Of a stretch of DNA of 64,000 nucleotides, positions 16,250 to 25,768 are shown one piece after another. Where the stretch lies: the NCBI RefSeq assembly GCF_005311025.1, contig NZ_CP031747.1, positions 1,674,001-1,738,000 of the forward strand, written 5' to 3'. The first letter of the stretch is position 1. The number at the start of each line of letters is the position of its first letter. Below the pieces are notes generated by a model that worked only from the letters and a program-made list of their open reading frames with translations, had not been told where the DNA came from and searched no databases. The translations under genes and the position numbers were made by a program. The DNA is from Alcaligenes faecalis (lineage in GTDB: Bacteria; Pseudomonadota; Gammaproteobacteria; Burkholderiales; Burkholderiaceae_B).

Positions 16250-17863
16250 ATGACGAATCCTTATCTGACGCTGGAAGGCGTGTCCTATACCTTGCCGCAA
16301 GGCAAGACCCTGTTTTCCCAACTGAACGAAACCTTCGACTTGCGGCGCACTGGCCTTGTCGGACGCAACGGTGCAGGCAAAACCATTCTGGCTCAAATCC
16401 TGGCCGGAGAAATTCAGCCTAGCAGCGGCCGTTGCCTGCGCTCGGGAAAAGTGCATTATCTGGCGCAGCAAGTGGCTTCTGTCAGCGGCTTGCGCGTCGC
16501 TGATCTTGCGGGCGTAGGCCCAGCGCTGGACGCCCTTGCCCGGATTGAATCCGGCAGTAGCGCCGTAGAAGACTTCAATCTGATCGAAGACCGTTGGGAT
16601 ATTCGACAGCAATTGCAGGAAGCGCTGGAGCGCAATGGCCTGGGTCATCTGACTGCCGAGACGCCTGCCGAAACATTAAGCGGCGGCCAGGCCATGCGGG
16701 TGTCGCTAATCAATGCCTTGCTGTCTCAGGCCGATTTCCTGATTCTGGATGAACCCAGCAACCACCTGGATCGCGACAACCGGCTTGCGCTGATTGAGCA
16801 GCTACGACACTGGCCCCATGGCCTGCTGGTCATCAGCCATGATCGCCAACTACTGGACACGATGGAGCACATTGTGGAGCTGTCTTCCCTGGGGCTACGT
16901 AGCTATGGCGGCAATTACAGCCACTACGCCGAGCAGAAAGCCTTGGAGCAGCAAAGCGCCATGGACCAGCTTGAGCACCGCAAGCTGGAGCGTCAGCGCG
17001 CAGAAAGCACCATGCAAGAGCAGCGTCAACGTCAGGAGCGTAGACAGGCACGTGGCAATCAACAGGGCAAGCAGGCCAATCAGGCCAAAATCCTGCTGGA
17101 CAGGCAAAAGGGCCGCAGTGAAGCCACCACCGGCAAACTGCGTCAACAACACGTGACGGCTCAAAAGCAGTTAGCGCAACGCGTGCAGGAAGCGGCCGAG
17201 TTGATCGAACAGGACAGCGCCATCAATCTGCATGCCCTGCCCTTGGTGCCGCTAAGCCGCCAACGCGTTGTGGAGCTGGATGAAGTAAAGCTCCCTTTTG
17301 CCCCGGTAGACCAAACCCCAATCTCGATGCTACTAAGCGGCCAGCAACGGATAGGTGTCATAGGCCCGAACGGATGCGGGAAATCCACGCTACTCAAGGT
17401 CATTGCAGGCCAATTGGCACCCGTTTCAGGCCACTGCAAAGTAGTGCCACAACATGTTTATCTGGATCAGGGCTTGGCCGATCTGGATCCACAGCAAACC
17501 GTGCTGGAGCAGATACAGGCCGTCAACCGCAAAAGCAGCGAAGGCGACTTGCGCATGCGTCTGGCACAACTGGGACTGGACGCCCAAAAAGTCACCGGCC
17601 CCAGCGCTGCCTTGAGCGGTGGCGAACGCCTGAAAGCCGCCCTGGCCTGCGTGCTGTACGCGGATCCTCCGCCACAACTGCTGCTTCTGGATGAACCCAG
17701 CAACCATTTGGATCTGCCTTCAACCTTGGCCCTGGAAACCATGTTGAGCAGCTACCAGGGCACGCTGATGGTGGTCTCGCACGACGATGCCTTCATGAAC
17801 AATCTTGGGCTGACGGAACGGCTGGAATTTAGTGAAGAAGGCTGGAAATTACGGCCTTGGTAG
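16250..17863 (+). CDS. ABC-F family ATPase
   Basis: A 537-residue protein with two ABC domains and no membrane segment, as in ABC-F ribosome-associated factors. First domain: Walker A GRNGAGKT, signature LSGGQ, Walker B FLILDEPSNHLD. A charged interdomain linker (about 235-305, rich in Gln, Arg and Lys) corresponds to the P-site tRNA-interaction motif. Second domain: GPNGCGKST, LSGGERLKAA and LLLDEPSNHLD. ABC-F proteins act on stalled or antibiotic-blocked ribosomes. Start at 16250 (MTNPYLTLEG) has TGGAAG eight bases upstream; an in-frame ATG at 16235 is an alternative and is used by the longer 542-residue frame. Whether it gives antibiotic resistance or is a housekeeping Uup-like factor is not decidable here. 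Confidence 0.88.
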   Translation: MTNPYLTLEGVSYTLPQGKTLFSQLNETFDLRRTGLVGRNGAGKTILAQILAGEIQPSSGRCLRSGKVHYLAQQVASVSGLRVADLAGVGPALDALARIESGSSAVEDFNLIEDRWDIRQQLQEALERNGLGHLTAETPAETLSGGQAMRVSLINALLSQADFLILDEPSNHLDRDNRLALIEQLRHWPHGLLVISHDRQLLDTMEHIVELSSLGLRSYGGNYSHYAEQKALEQQSAMDQLEHRKLERQRAESTMQEQRQRQERRQARGNQQGKQANQAKILLDRQKGRSEATTGKLRQQHVTAQKQLAQRVQEAAELIEQDSAINLHALPLVPLSRQRVVELDEVKLPFAPVDQTPISMLLSGQQRIGVIGPNGCGKSTLLKVIAGQLAPVSGHCKVVPQHVYLDQGLADLDPQQTVLEQIQAVNRKSSEGDLRMRLAQLGLDAQKVTGPSAALSGGERLKAALACVLYADPPPQLLLLDEPSNHLDLPSTLALETMLSSYQGTLMVVSHDDAFMNNLGLTERLEFSEEGWKLRPW

Positions 17864-18068
17864 CGGAGCAAAAACATAAGTGACTCGCCCCCGCTATCTT
17901 GACTGCAAACACTGATGGCGGTGGATCCGAGATCCGAATTCCGGAGCAATTGCCCACTAATAACAAGGTTTTGAAGCTGCTGCGCTTAATGAATTGAACT
18001 ATCACTTCAAATTCACTGTCTTTACGCGAAAAACCTGACGCTTTCCAAAGCATCGAAGCTGCATGATT

Positions 18069-18857
18069 TTAGATGCACTCGTACAAAGTCTGCCTAAGGT
18101 TCCCAAGTAGTTCCCTTGCCAAACGCTCTGCTTCCTCACCCCTCGTATCCCAACGATCAACCACCTCACCGACATACGCCAGACGCGCATATTCCAAGGT
18201 CTTTGCCAGCTCCGCGGACAGCCTGGGAATAGCCCACTCTGCTGCCTGCTCTTTAGTCACAAAATCCCCATGAACACCTGTTCGCCACATGCGCGCCAAG
18301 GTCAGCAGAACATTGCGCTCGTCTCCACGCAGCCCTTCATGCAAGGGATCTACACCATCCCGCATTGCCTGGCGTATATGCTCGATCGGTGTAGCCGGAA
18401 CATCTGCCAGCACATCGCTCCCCCATAACAACTGCGCCTGCTGGCGGGCCTGGGCCAAGAGCAAGGTATATTCCGGGTCAGCAGAGGCGTCGGACAAGTA
18501 GCCCTCCTTGAAGGCATCCCGCAGCCATTCACCGTAAATAAACTCCACCTTGGCCGGATGAACATTGCGTTGAAGATCTGCCAGACGACACACCACCAGC
18601 TCGATACAACGCGGACCACCAGGCGTGGCCGGATGAGGGGCTGAAACAGACAATAAAGCTGCAATCAGATCCTGACGCTGTTCATCTGACAGGGGAGCAT
18701 CAACCACCGCCAATATATCCAGATCGCTATGTGGCCGGAGCCCTCCGGCCACAGCGGAACCGTGCAGATAAAGAGCTTGCACATTAGGGGTCAAGATTTT
18801 TTGTACGAGTTCCAAGGTAGCGCGCAACTGGTTGTTTGGATTTTCTGAATCCAGCAT
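18069..18857 (-). CDS. aadA: Aminoglycoside nucleotidyltransferase, AadA/ANT(3'')-like
   Basis: A 262-residue protein with the nucleotidyltransferase motif HGSAVAGGLRPHSDLDI, where the GSx10DxD pattern provides the metal-binding aspartates, and the C-terminal helical domain with RNVLLTLARMWRT and TKEQAAEWA typical of ANT(3'')-I. Family members transfer AMP from ATP to streptomycin and spectinomycin. The length equals the AadA standard (about 262). It lies between an ABC-F gene and an EamA transporter with no integrase, attC-like site or IS nearby, so it appears to be chromosomal and not a gene cassette. Activity is predicted, not shown. Confidence 0.88.
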   Translation of the reverse strand: MLDSENPNNQLRATLELVQKILTPNVQALYLHGSAVAGGLRPHSDLDILAVVDAPLSDEQRQDLIAALLSVSAPHPATPGGPRCIELVVCRLADLQRNVHPAKVEFIYGEWLRDAFKEGYLSDASADPEYTLLLAQARQQAQLLWGSDVLADVPATPIEHIRQAMRDGVDPLHEGLRGDERNVLLTLARMWRTGVHGDFVTKEQAAEWAIPRLSAELAKTLEYARLAYVGEVVDRWDTRGEEAERLARELLGNLRQTLYECI

Positions 18858-18964
18858 TCAACAAAGTCTCTTCAAAAACAGGATTAGCGACATAAGACAG
18901 CCATCAAGGTTGGTGGCCCCTTCCTGCCATGCACCCTCACAAACCCCGACTGCCCGTCAAACTC

Positions 18965-19849
18965 TTAGCGCGTCGCTGGATACGAAACCGGACGCACTGG
19001 CCCTTTATAAAGCCCAAAGGCCAGACCCGCAATAATCGCGCTGATCGACAAGGCCTCAACAAAACTTACTTGCTCGCCCAATATCAGCATGGAACTGCCC
19101 AAACCAAACACCGGAATCAGCAAGGACAAGGGGGCTACCGTGGACACCGGATACAGCTTGAGCAAGGAATTCCAGCCCCAGTAAGAAAAGTGCGTAGCCA
19201 GATAAACCTGAAACAGAATCGACATGACCGACATCAGGTTGATCGCCTCTGGCAGAGTCGTGAAGGGTTCGGCCCCGTGCAGCCAGTACGAAACCAGAAA
19301 AAGTGGAATAGGTGGAAACAGGCTGGCCCACACCATGAACGAGAAAATCTCCTTCACACCGGACAGTTTGATGATCACATTCCCGATACTCCAGGACACG
19401 GCACTCAACACAACCAGCACCAGCCCGAAGGTGGCATCCCCACCACCCTGAGACAAGATAATGCCCACCAGGCCCACAAACGCGATCAAGGCTCCCAGCA
19501 GTTGCGTCGCTCGCAAGCGTTCCTTGAACAGCAAAGCGCCCCAGCCCATCGTAAAGAAGGCACTAAGCTGAATCAGCAGCGAGGCCACGCCCGGATGGAC
19601 ACCCACCTGAATGCCATAGTTGATAATCCCCCACATGCCCAGGCCAAAAATAAAGCCATAAATCACCACATAGCGAAACGGGATATTGGGTCTGGGAATG
19701 AAGAACACCAGCGGCAAGGCCGCCAGAGTAAAACGTATCCCCGTAAGCAGAAAAGGCTCCATGGAAAGCAAGCCCAGCTTGGTGATCGGGAAATTCACTC
19801 CCCAAACCAGAGTGACCAAAATGGCAAGAATCAGGTGTTTTTTTTGCAT
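18965..19849 (-). CDS. EamA/DMT family transporter
   Basis: A 294-residue protein with ten predicted transmembrane helices in two EamA repeats, each starting with a pattern like LVTLVWGVNFPITKLGL or LSAVSWSIGNVIIKLSG. Relatives such as EamA and YdcZ/RhaT-type DMT carriers export amino-acid metabolites. The start at 19849 is preceded by GGAG; codons 2-4 include a run of eight A residues. It starts 52 bases after the end of asnB on the same strand, which suggests co-transcription and possibly export of the AsnB product. Confidence 0.87.
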   Translation of the reverse strand: MQKKHLILAILVTLVWGVNFPITKLGLLSMEPFLLTGIRFTLAALPLVFFIPRPNIPFRYVVIYGFIFGLGMWGIINYGIQVGVHPGVASLLIQLSAFFTMGWGALLFKERLRATQLLGALIAFVGLVGIILSQGGGDATFGLVLVVLSAVSWSIGNVIIKLSGVKEIFSFMVWASLFPPIPLFLVSYWLHGAEPFTTLPEAINLMSVMSILFQVYLATHFSYWGWNSLLKLYPVSTVAPLSLLIPVFGLGSSMLILGEQVSFVEALSISAIIAGLAFGLYKGPVRPVSYPATR

Positions 19850-19900
19850 GTCCGACAGCTCCAGACGAGGCCGGGGGGTCAATTCCCCCGGCCTGCTCCA

Positions 19901-21808
19901 CTAGTTGATTGAAAACCGCTTCTGCATCAGGCAAAGCCCCGCGATTTCCATCAACAAGTGATCAGCAGACAAGCGCTGCTCACTAGAAAGCGTGGGGATT
20001 TTCTTCAGGAAATTTCTGACTCGACCGGCATCGAAAAAGGGCACCCGATTCAAGAGATCGCTATGAAGGGTGTCACTGACAAACTGATGCAGCCGCGACT
20101 GAGGTGCCAGGCTGGCTGGCGGCGCACGGAAGTACTGTTTTTTGCGCTCGTAGATTTCAGCAGGCAGGTAAGGCCGCATTGCTTCACGCAAGGCGTACTT
20201 CTCCGTTTTGCCGCGTACTTTCATGGGAATGGACAGGTTGCACGCATACTCCACGACACGGTGATCCAGCAGCGGAGGACGTCCCTCCAGACTGCCTGCC
20301 ATCTCCATGCGGTCACCCAGCGACGTCAGCACCAGATTGGGCAAACTGGATTTGGCCACCATATACAGGGCCCGATTCACAGGCGACCAGGACGCAAAGG
20401 AATGCGGCTTGAGGCGGTTATAGAACTGGCCATAGGGATCGCGATACGCATTTCTGTCCATAAAGCCCGTGCTGTACAGGCTGGCCAAAGGATCAAAAAT
20501 TCCGGCCTGCCCATCCAGCCAGGAGACTTTGTGTCCCAACTCGCGATTCACCCAGGCCGTCCCTACTTCCTGACTATCCAGATAACGGCCAGAACCTGCC
20601 CCCATCTGCTGCAACAACTCGGACACTACGGTCTGGTCCTGCCCCTGGTTGTCGTACAACAGCATGTCACGGCGGCTATGGGGATAACCGGCAAACACCT
20701 CGTCTGCCCCTTCGCCGGTAATAACGGCTCGCATCCCATTGCTCTGTACAAATTTGCACAATAGGTACTTGCCTACGCTATGAGCATTGGTGAAGGGCAC
20801 TTCAGCGTGCCAGAGAGCATGTTCGTAATTGTCTGCAAGGTCATTGGAGCTGACGCTAAGCACATTCATGTGTGCTTGGTTATGCCGGGCAGCAATCTCG
20901 GCAAAATGGCGCTCGTCGTAACCCTCTTCACCCTCAAAAGACAGGTGAAATGCTTGCAGCTGCTGACCTTGCAATTGCGTGCACATGCCCAGCATGGCTG
21001 AAGAGTCCAGGCCACCACTCAGGCAAACCCCAATTGGTACATCCGCATGCAGACGCAGTTTGACCGACTCCTCGACCACTGCGCGCAGTCCCTCAATCTG
21101 CTCTTGTTCAGAGCGCGCTTCCAGAGTCTGGCCTGAATCCGGAAAGCTCCAATCCCAATAGCTCTCGGTCTGAACGCCGCTTTGATCCACGATCAGCCAA
21201 GAGCCTGGTCGCACGCTGCGGATCTTCTGGAACACGGTACGATCGCGCAAAATGAAATAGCGATTCGCGTACGAATCCTCATCCCACTGAGCCGGCACAC
21301 CAGCTGCCAGCAAGGCTTTGATCTCGGAGCCGAAGTACCATCGGCCATTATGCTCGGCGTAGTACAGGGGCTTGACCCCGATCCGGTCCCGGATCGCAAT
21401 CAGTTGGCGACGTGCACGGTCATACAACAGAATCGAGAACTCGCCGCGCAGCTCTTTAAGCGCACGCACACCATGTCGCCGGTACAAATGCAGTGCAATT
21501 TCACTGTCTGACGATGTTTTAAAGCGGCAACCACTGTCTTCCAGTTCTTTGCGAATGCGTTTGTAGTCATAAAACTCGCCATTCACCATCAGAACCAGAT
21601 CACCCTCGTCCGCGACAATAGGCTGGGTGCCATTTCCCAGGCCCACCAAACCCAGTCGCACATAACCAAAACCCACTTGCCCCATGGGGTCAAACCAGGT
21701 GCTGGAGCTATCGGGCCCGCGATGGTGAATTTCGCGCAAAGCCTGATCAAACATATTTCGGGGCAAGTCCGTAGGGACTGCAGAGAACACACCGACATAA
21801 CCACACAT
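19901..21808 (-). CDS. asnB: Asparagine synthase (glutamine-hydrolysing)
   Basis: A 635-residue class B asparagine synthetase. The N-terminal glutaminase domain has the catalytic Cys2 (MCGYVG), HHRGPD at 28-33 and NGEFYDYK for glutamine binding. The C-terminal synthetase domain has the PPi loop SGGLDSS at 264-270 and the later EGADEVFAGY. It makes an amide from a carboxylate, glutamine and ATP. AsnB paralogues of this length often serve in peptide, spore or polysaccharide amidation, not only in asparagine supply. Its neighbours are a crotonase 103 bases upstream and an EamA transporter downstream on the same strand. Confidence 0.9.
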   Translation of the reverse strand: MCGYVGVFSAVPTDLPRNMFDQALREIHHRGPDSSSTWFDPMGQVGFGYVRLGLVGLGNGTQPIVADEGDLVLMVNGEFYDYKRIRKELEDSGCRFKTSSDSEIALHLYRRHGVRALKELRGEFSILLYDRARRQLIAIRDRIGVKPLYYAEHNGRWYFGSEIKALLAAGVPAQWDEDSYANRYFILRDRTVFQKIRSVRPGSWLIVDQSGVQTESYWDWSFPDSGQTLEARSEQEQIEGLRAVVEESVKLRLHADVPIGVCLSGGLDSSAMLGMCTQLQGQQLQAFHLSFEGEEGYDERHFAEIAARHNQAHMNVLSVSSNDLADNYEHALWHAEVPFTNAHSVGKYLLCKFVQSNGMRAVITGEGADEVFAGYPHSRRDMLLYDNQGQDQTVVSELLQQMGAGSGRYLDSQEVGTAWVNRELGHKVSWLDGQAGIFDPLASLYSTGFMDRNAYRDPYGQFYNRLKPHSFASWSPVNRALYMVAKSSLPNLVLTSLGDRMEMAGSLEGRPPLLDHRVVEYACNLSIPMKVRGKTEKYALREAMRPYLPAEIYERKKQYFRAPPASLAPQSRLHQFVSDTLHSDLLNRVPFFDAGRVRNFLKKIPTLSSEQRLSADHLLMEIAGLCLMQKRFSIN

Positions 21809-21911
21809 ACAGCTCTCCCTTACTGCTCATTTGTTTTTGATGCCAAGTCACAGCGCCATCGCTTGATTGGCGATTTAATTGAGAAACTTCTGCTTCTTGC
21901 TGATGCCGGGC

Positions 21912-22682
21912 TTAGCTCACCTTGTTCTTTTTCTTGTCCAGAAAATCTGCCAGCCTGGCACTGGTTTCCGGATCAGACTGAACCACGGCGGCAATCAAGG
22001 CCTCGGTCAGCAAACCGTCTTGCTGGCTTTGATCCGTGATACGCGGCAGCACATGAGTAATGGCGTAATTGGTCATGGGCAGATTGGAGGCAATCGTCCT
22101 GGCCAGCTCCTTGGCTTTGGCCAGGGCCTCGCCTTCGGTCGTCAGATACTGGGCAATACCTTTGGTGATGCTCTCCTCGGCATAAACGCTACGGCCTGTC
22201 AGCATCATGTCCGTCATCAGGCTCAAGCCCGCCAGACGAGGCAGGCGCACGGAGCCACCTACCCCCACGTAAAGACCACGCATGCCTTCAGGCAAAGAGA
22301 AAAAGGCAGTCTCATCGACCACTCGGATATGGCATGCCGTGGCAATTTCCAGTCCACCACCAATTGCCGCGCCCGACATGGCCGCCACGACGGGGACCTT
22401 GCCGTACTGAATCAGCTCGAAGGTCTCGTGCCACTCACGGAAGAAATGCACACAATCAATCACCGACTGATTGCGCACTTCACCCAGATCCAGGCCCGCA
22501 CAAAAATGCTTGCTGGTGCTGTAGAGAACAGCGGCCCCAATGTCGCTGCCTATCGTGGAAAAAACACGACGCAATTCATGCATCACCGCCAAGGACATGG
22601 CATTGCGCTTTTCTGGCCGGTTCAAACCCACCAGCAGCACCGCACCTTCCTGCTGCACCGTTAAATACTCAAAATCGTCCAT
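21912..22682 (-). CDS. Enoyl-CoA hydratase/isomerase family (crotonase) protein
   Basis: A 256-residue crotonase-fold protein. Oxyanion-hole segments are SKHFCAGLDL (57-66) and GAAIGGGLE (104-112). The first catalytic Glu of enoyl-CoA hydratase corresponds to Glu132 in LPEGMRG, while the second Glu position appears to be Asp158 in LMTDMML. The enzyme could therefore be an isomerase or another crotonase rather than a standard hydratase. It is divergent from an AraC regulator and followed by asnB and the EamA gene. Confidence 0.85.
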   Translation of the reverse strand: MDDFEYLTVQQEGAVLLVGLNRPEKRNAMSLAVMHELRRVFSTIGSDIGAAVLYSTSKHFCAGLDLGEVRNQSVIDCVHFFREWHETFELIQYGKVPVVAAMSGAAIGGGLEIATACHIRVVDETAFFSLPEGMRGLYVGVGGSVRLPRLAGLSLMTDMMLTGRSVYAEESITKGIAQYLTTEGEALAKAKELARTIASNLPMTNYAITHVLPRITDQSQQDGLLTEALIAAVVQSDPETSARLADFLDKKKNKVS

Positions 22683-22737
22683 TCCCTCTTATCCCCAAGT
22701 AATTAATGTTTGCTGATCTTATGGGGACTGCCGGATT

Positions 22738-22755
22738 CCCACCTTTAAAAGTGGG
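22738..22755. promoter_or_regulatory. Palindromic operator candidate between crotonase and AraC genes
   Basis: CCCACCTTTAAAAGTGGG is an 18-base palindrome with only one mismatched pair, in the 96-base divergent region and 24 bases before the AraC start. It could be an operator for the AraC protein or another regulator. Inference from symmetry and position. Confidence 0.5.
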
Positions 22756-22778
22756 TCAGTTTTTGGCAAAATTGGGCC

Positions 22779-23576
22779 ATGAGCATTTCCGTGAATGACT
22801 ACCCTCTGGAAAACTCGAACTGGGATGTGGAAGTCAGCCTGCGTGCCTTCACATCAGGGTCGATCTTTCCCAAGCACGTGCACCAGTGCGGACAGCTTGC
22901 CTATGCCGCATCGGGGGTTTTGTCGATGTTCACGGAAAAAGGAAATTGGGTCGTGCCCAGCAAAAGGGCACTGTGGGTGCCGCCGGGCGTGGCGCATGAA
23001 ATGCATATGCGTGGCGATGTCACGATGGTGAATACCTATCTGACACGGCAGGCAATCGAACAGGCGCAACTGCCTGATGACTGCCAGGTGTTCGGCGTCT
23101 CGCCCTTGCTGCGGCATCTGTTCAGCGCGGCCATGGAACTACCTGCCGAACGGCCGGATTGCGAACGTACTCATCACGTCATTGGTCTACTGGTAGAAGA
23201 AATCCGGCTGATGCCCAGGCTGGGCCTGAGTGCCCCCCTGCCCTCTGACAGCAGACTCGGGGCCGCCTGTCAGCGCTTTCTGGATAATCCCACCCAGAAT
23301 ATCTCTACTGATGAGATGGCCGCCTGGGCCATGCTAAGCCGCCGCACCTTCACCCGTCGCTTCAAGGAGCATATGGGCATGACGTACCTGGCCTGGCGAC
23401 AGCAAATGTGCCTGCTGGTGTCGATTACTCGTTTGGGAAATGGAGAGCCGGTCACCCGAGTGGCCTCGGATCTGGGCTTTAGCAGCCCCAGCGCATTTTC
23501 TACTATTTTTCGTCGCGCTTTGGGGCAACCGCCTAGCCAGTATCTGGCGACGAGCAGGGAAGTGCCGGTTTATTAA
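22779..23576 (+). CDS. AraC family transcriptional regulator
   Basis: A 265-residue regulator with an N-terminal cupin-type sensing domain (HVHQCGQLAYAASG, then PPGVAHEMH) and a C-terminal double helix-turn-helix (about 165-260, with AAWAMLSRRTFTRRFKE and ASDLGFSSPSAFSTIFRR). The layout matches the NimR/RipA-like subgroup. It is divergent from the crotonase-asnB-eamA genes and is the likely controller of them. Confidence 0.88.
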   Translation: MSISVNDYPLENSNWDVEVSLRAFTSGSIFPKHVHQCGQLAYAASGVLSMFTEKGNWVVPSKRALWVPPGVAHEMHMRGDVTMVNTYLTRQAIEQAQLPDDCQVFGVSPLLRHLFSAAMELPAERPDCERTHHVIGLLVEEIRLMPRLGLSAPLPSDSRLGAACQRFLDNPTQNISTDEMAAWAMLSRRTFTRRFKEHMGMTYLAWRQQMCLLVSITRLGNGEPVTRVASDLGFSSPSAFSTIFRRALGQPPSQYLATSREVPVY

Positions 23577-23657
23577 GTCTAACGCTCGCTTTTCATTAGC
23601 TTAATTTTCTGGCTTTTTTTATAAACTTTAAGAGCAACGTCACGCGTCATAAAAAAA

Positions 23658-23684
23658 CAGGCCTTTGGAATATCCAAAGGCCTG
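23658..23684. terminator. Bidirectional terminator
   Basis: The perfect stem CAGGCCTTTGGA / TCCAAAGGCCTG with an ATA loop lies between the convergent AraC and ychF genes. An A run on the left supplies the T tract for the minus strand. Confidence 0.88.
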
Positions 23685-23720
23685 CTATTTACTCTGCACG
23701 TCAAAAGACGCTCTAGGGTA

Positions 23721-24812
23721 TTAGACGTTGAACAAGAAGTTCAGCACGTCACCATCTTTCACAACGTATTCCTTGCCTTCAGCGCGCATCTTGCCGGCTT
23801 CCTTGGCACCTTGTTCGCCCTTGCAGGCCACAAAGTCATCAAAAGCGATGGTCTGTGCACGGATAAAGCCGCGCTCAAAGTCGGTGTGGATCACGCCTGC
23901 AGCTTGAGGGGCGGTATCGCCCACGCGGATGGTCCAGGCGCGGACTTCTTTAACACCTGCAGTGAAGTAAGTTTGCAGGCCCAGCAGGCTGTAGGCAGCG
24001 CGGATAACGCGGTTCAGGCCTGGCTCTTCCATGCCCAGATCGGACAAGAACTCAATCTTGTCAGCGTCGTCCAGTTCAGCGATTTCAGCTTCTACGGCAG
24101 CACATACAGCCACAACAGGAGCGCCATCAGCGGCAGCATAGTTCTGTACGGCTTCCAGGTGTGGGTTGTTGGTGAAACCGTCTTCTTTCACGTTGGCCAC
24201 GTACATGGTGGGCTTGGCGGTGATGAAGCCGTAGGATTTGATCTGGTGCAGTTCGTCTTCGTCCAGCTTCAGCGAACGCACGGACTTGCCTTCTCCCAGT
24301 GCTTTCTCGATACGCTCCAGCAGGGCTACCAGCTTGGCAGCGTCTTTATCACCCGAGCGAGCCAGTTTCTGGTTACGGTGCACGGCTTTTTCAACCACGC
24401 CCAAGTCGGCCAGCGCCAGCTCGGTGTTGATGATTTCGATGTCAGCCAAGGGGTCAACCTTACCGGCAACGTGAATGACGTTGTCATCGGCAAAGCAGCG
24501 CACCACGTGCACGGTGGCGTCGGTTTCGCGGATGTTGGCCAGGAACTGGTTACCCAGGCCTTCGCCCTTGGAAGCACCGGCGACCAGACCAGCGATGTCT
24601 ACAAATTCCACCACGGCAGGCAAAATGCGCTCGGGATTCACGATCTTGGCCAGATCTTGCAAACGCTGGTCAGGAACTTCGACCACACCGACGTTCGGTT
24701 CGATGGTGCAGAAGGGGTAGTTTTCAGCCGCAATGCCGGCTTTGGTCAGAGCGTTGAACAGAGTGGATTTACCAACGTTGGGCAAGCCAACGATGCCGCA
24801 TTGCAGTGCCAT
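23721..24812 (-). CDS. ychF: Ribosome-binding ATPase YchF (Obg-like)
   Basis: A 363-residue Obg-family P-loop protein with G1 GLPNVGKST at residues 8-16, the switch region [16 protein letters not shown], a coiled-coil insertion, and a C-terminal TGS domain ending with [13 protein letters not shown]. YchF prefers ATP to GTP, binds the 70S ribosome and is linked to oxidative-stress control. The start [11 protein letters not shown] at 24812 is standard; the frame extends 13 codons further upstream without family support. It follows pth in the usual neighbourhood. Confidence 0.96.
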   Translation of the reverse strand: MALQCGIVGLPNVGKSTLFNALTKAGIAAENYPFCTIEPNVGVVEVPDQRLQDLAKIVNPERILPAVVEFVDIAGLVAGASKGEGLGNQFLANIRETDATVHVVRCFADDNVIHVAGKVDPLADIEIINTELALADLGVVEKAVHRNQKLARSGDKDAAKLVALLERIEKALGEGKSVRSLKLDEDELHQIKSYGFITAKPTMYVANVKEDGFTNNPHLEAVQNYAAADGAPVVAVCAAVEAEIAELDDADKIEFLSDLGMEEPGLNRVIRAAYSLLGLQTYFTAGVKEVRAWTIRVGDTAPQAAGVIHTDFERGFIRAQTIAFDDFVACKGEQGAKEAGKMRAEGKEYVVKDGDVLNFLFNV

Positions 24813-24943
24813 GAGTATCCTGAAAATCAAAGAGTTATATAAACGATGCACTATTGTAGCGCCCTTGGGCGCTACAGAGCCTGCAGACGGGTCAGAACAG
24901 TCGTGCCGGGGACACAGGCTAGCGCCTTGAAACGCGGGCTTGC

Positions 24944-25765
24944 CTAGACAGGAATGCCGTCAAACAGCTTGAGCAGGCCAATAATCAGCAAGACCGGGCC
25001 ACCATTGAAGATGGCATGCAGCACGATCGATGCACCAATGCCTCGACGCACTCGCAGCCAGGCCAGTACCAACCCTGTCAAACATTGGGGCAGCACCAGC
25101 ATGGGCAGCAAATACCAGCTCATACTGTTGAGCTGAAAGTTATACAAATGCAGCGCTCCAAAAGCCAGCGTTGCACCATAAAACACCCAGGGAAAGAAAC
25201 GCCAATAGCGTCGCATGGATGAAAAGCGCCATGCCCTTCCCTGCAAGGCACCCACCAACTTGCGCCACCAGCTACTGCCTGTGGGCAAGGCTTGGCGTGG
25301 CATGCCGGTATAACGGCTGATCCAGACAGCCAGGCACAAGACCAGCAAGCCTTGTATCAACCACCAGCCTGGTCCCTGAAACATCAGGAACACCGCCAGC
25401 GGAACAACCGTCAGCCATTGTGACGGCCGTCTCAACACGAAACGAAAGACCAGCTCTTCCACAATAGGTGCCCAGATAATGGCTTGCACCCAAGGAATAC
25501 GCGTCGGGTCCAGACGATGCTGCGCACCGCCCACACCTGCTACCGAGACAGCGATCGGGCCCAGTACCAGCGCATTAATCAGCCACAGCATGCCCGCCCA
25601 TTGCAGCAGACGCTTCCAGGGCAAGGGAGCAAACCAGTCCAGATACCAGCCGTCACCCTGGACTCTGCCAGGCAAACGCCGGGCGCTACGAGGGTGACGC
25701 AGAAAATAAAAGAAATCTTTAAGCTCGTCCCGGAAACGCATCTGGCTGCTTGGCGCTGGCTTCAT
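24944..25765 (-). CDS. CPBP family intramembrane metalloprotease
   Basis: A 273-residue membrane protein with about six to seven transmembrane helices and the three Abi/CAAX motifs: EELVFR (EExxxR), FGALH (FxxxH) and HAIFN (HxxxN). These form the glutamate/histidine active site of Rce1-type proteases. Bacterial members process or protect against small peptides, or are of unknown role. It sits three bases downstream of pth and is probably co-transcribed. Confidence 0.87.
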   Translation of the reverse strand: MKPAPSSQMRFRDELKDFFYFLRHPRSARRLPGRVQGDGWYLDWFAPLPWKRLLQWAGMLWLINALVLGPIAVSVAGVGGAQHRLDPTRIPWVQAIIWAPIVEELVFRFVLRRPSQWLTVVPLAVFLMFQGPGWWLIQGLLVLCLAVWISRYTGMPRQALPTGSSWWRKLVGALQGRAWRFSSMRRYWRFFPWVFYGATLAFGALHLYNFQLNSMSWYLLPMLVLPQCLTGLVLAWLRVRRGIGASIVLHAIFNGGPVLLIIGLLKLFDGIPV

Positions 25766-25768
25766 GCG

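Noticed and set aside
17864-18068. attC site or integron remnant beside the aadA-like gene
   Set aside because: No paired core sites or imperfect palindrome of attC type could be found in the flanks.
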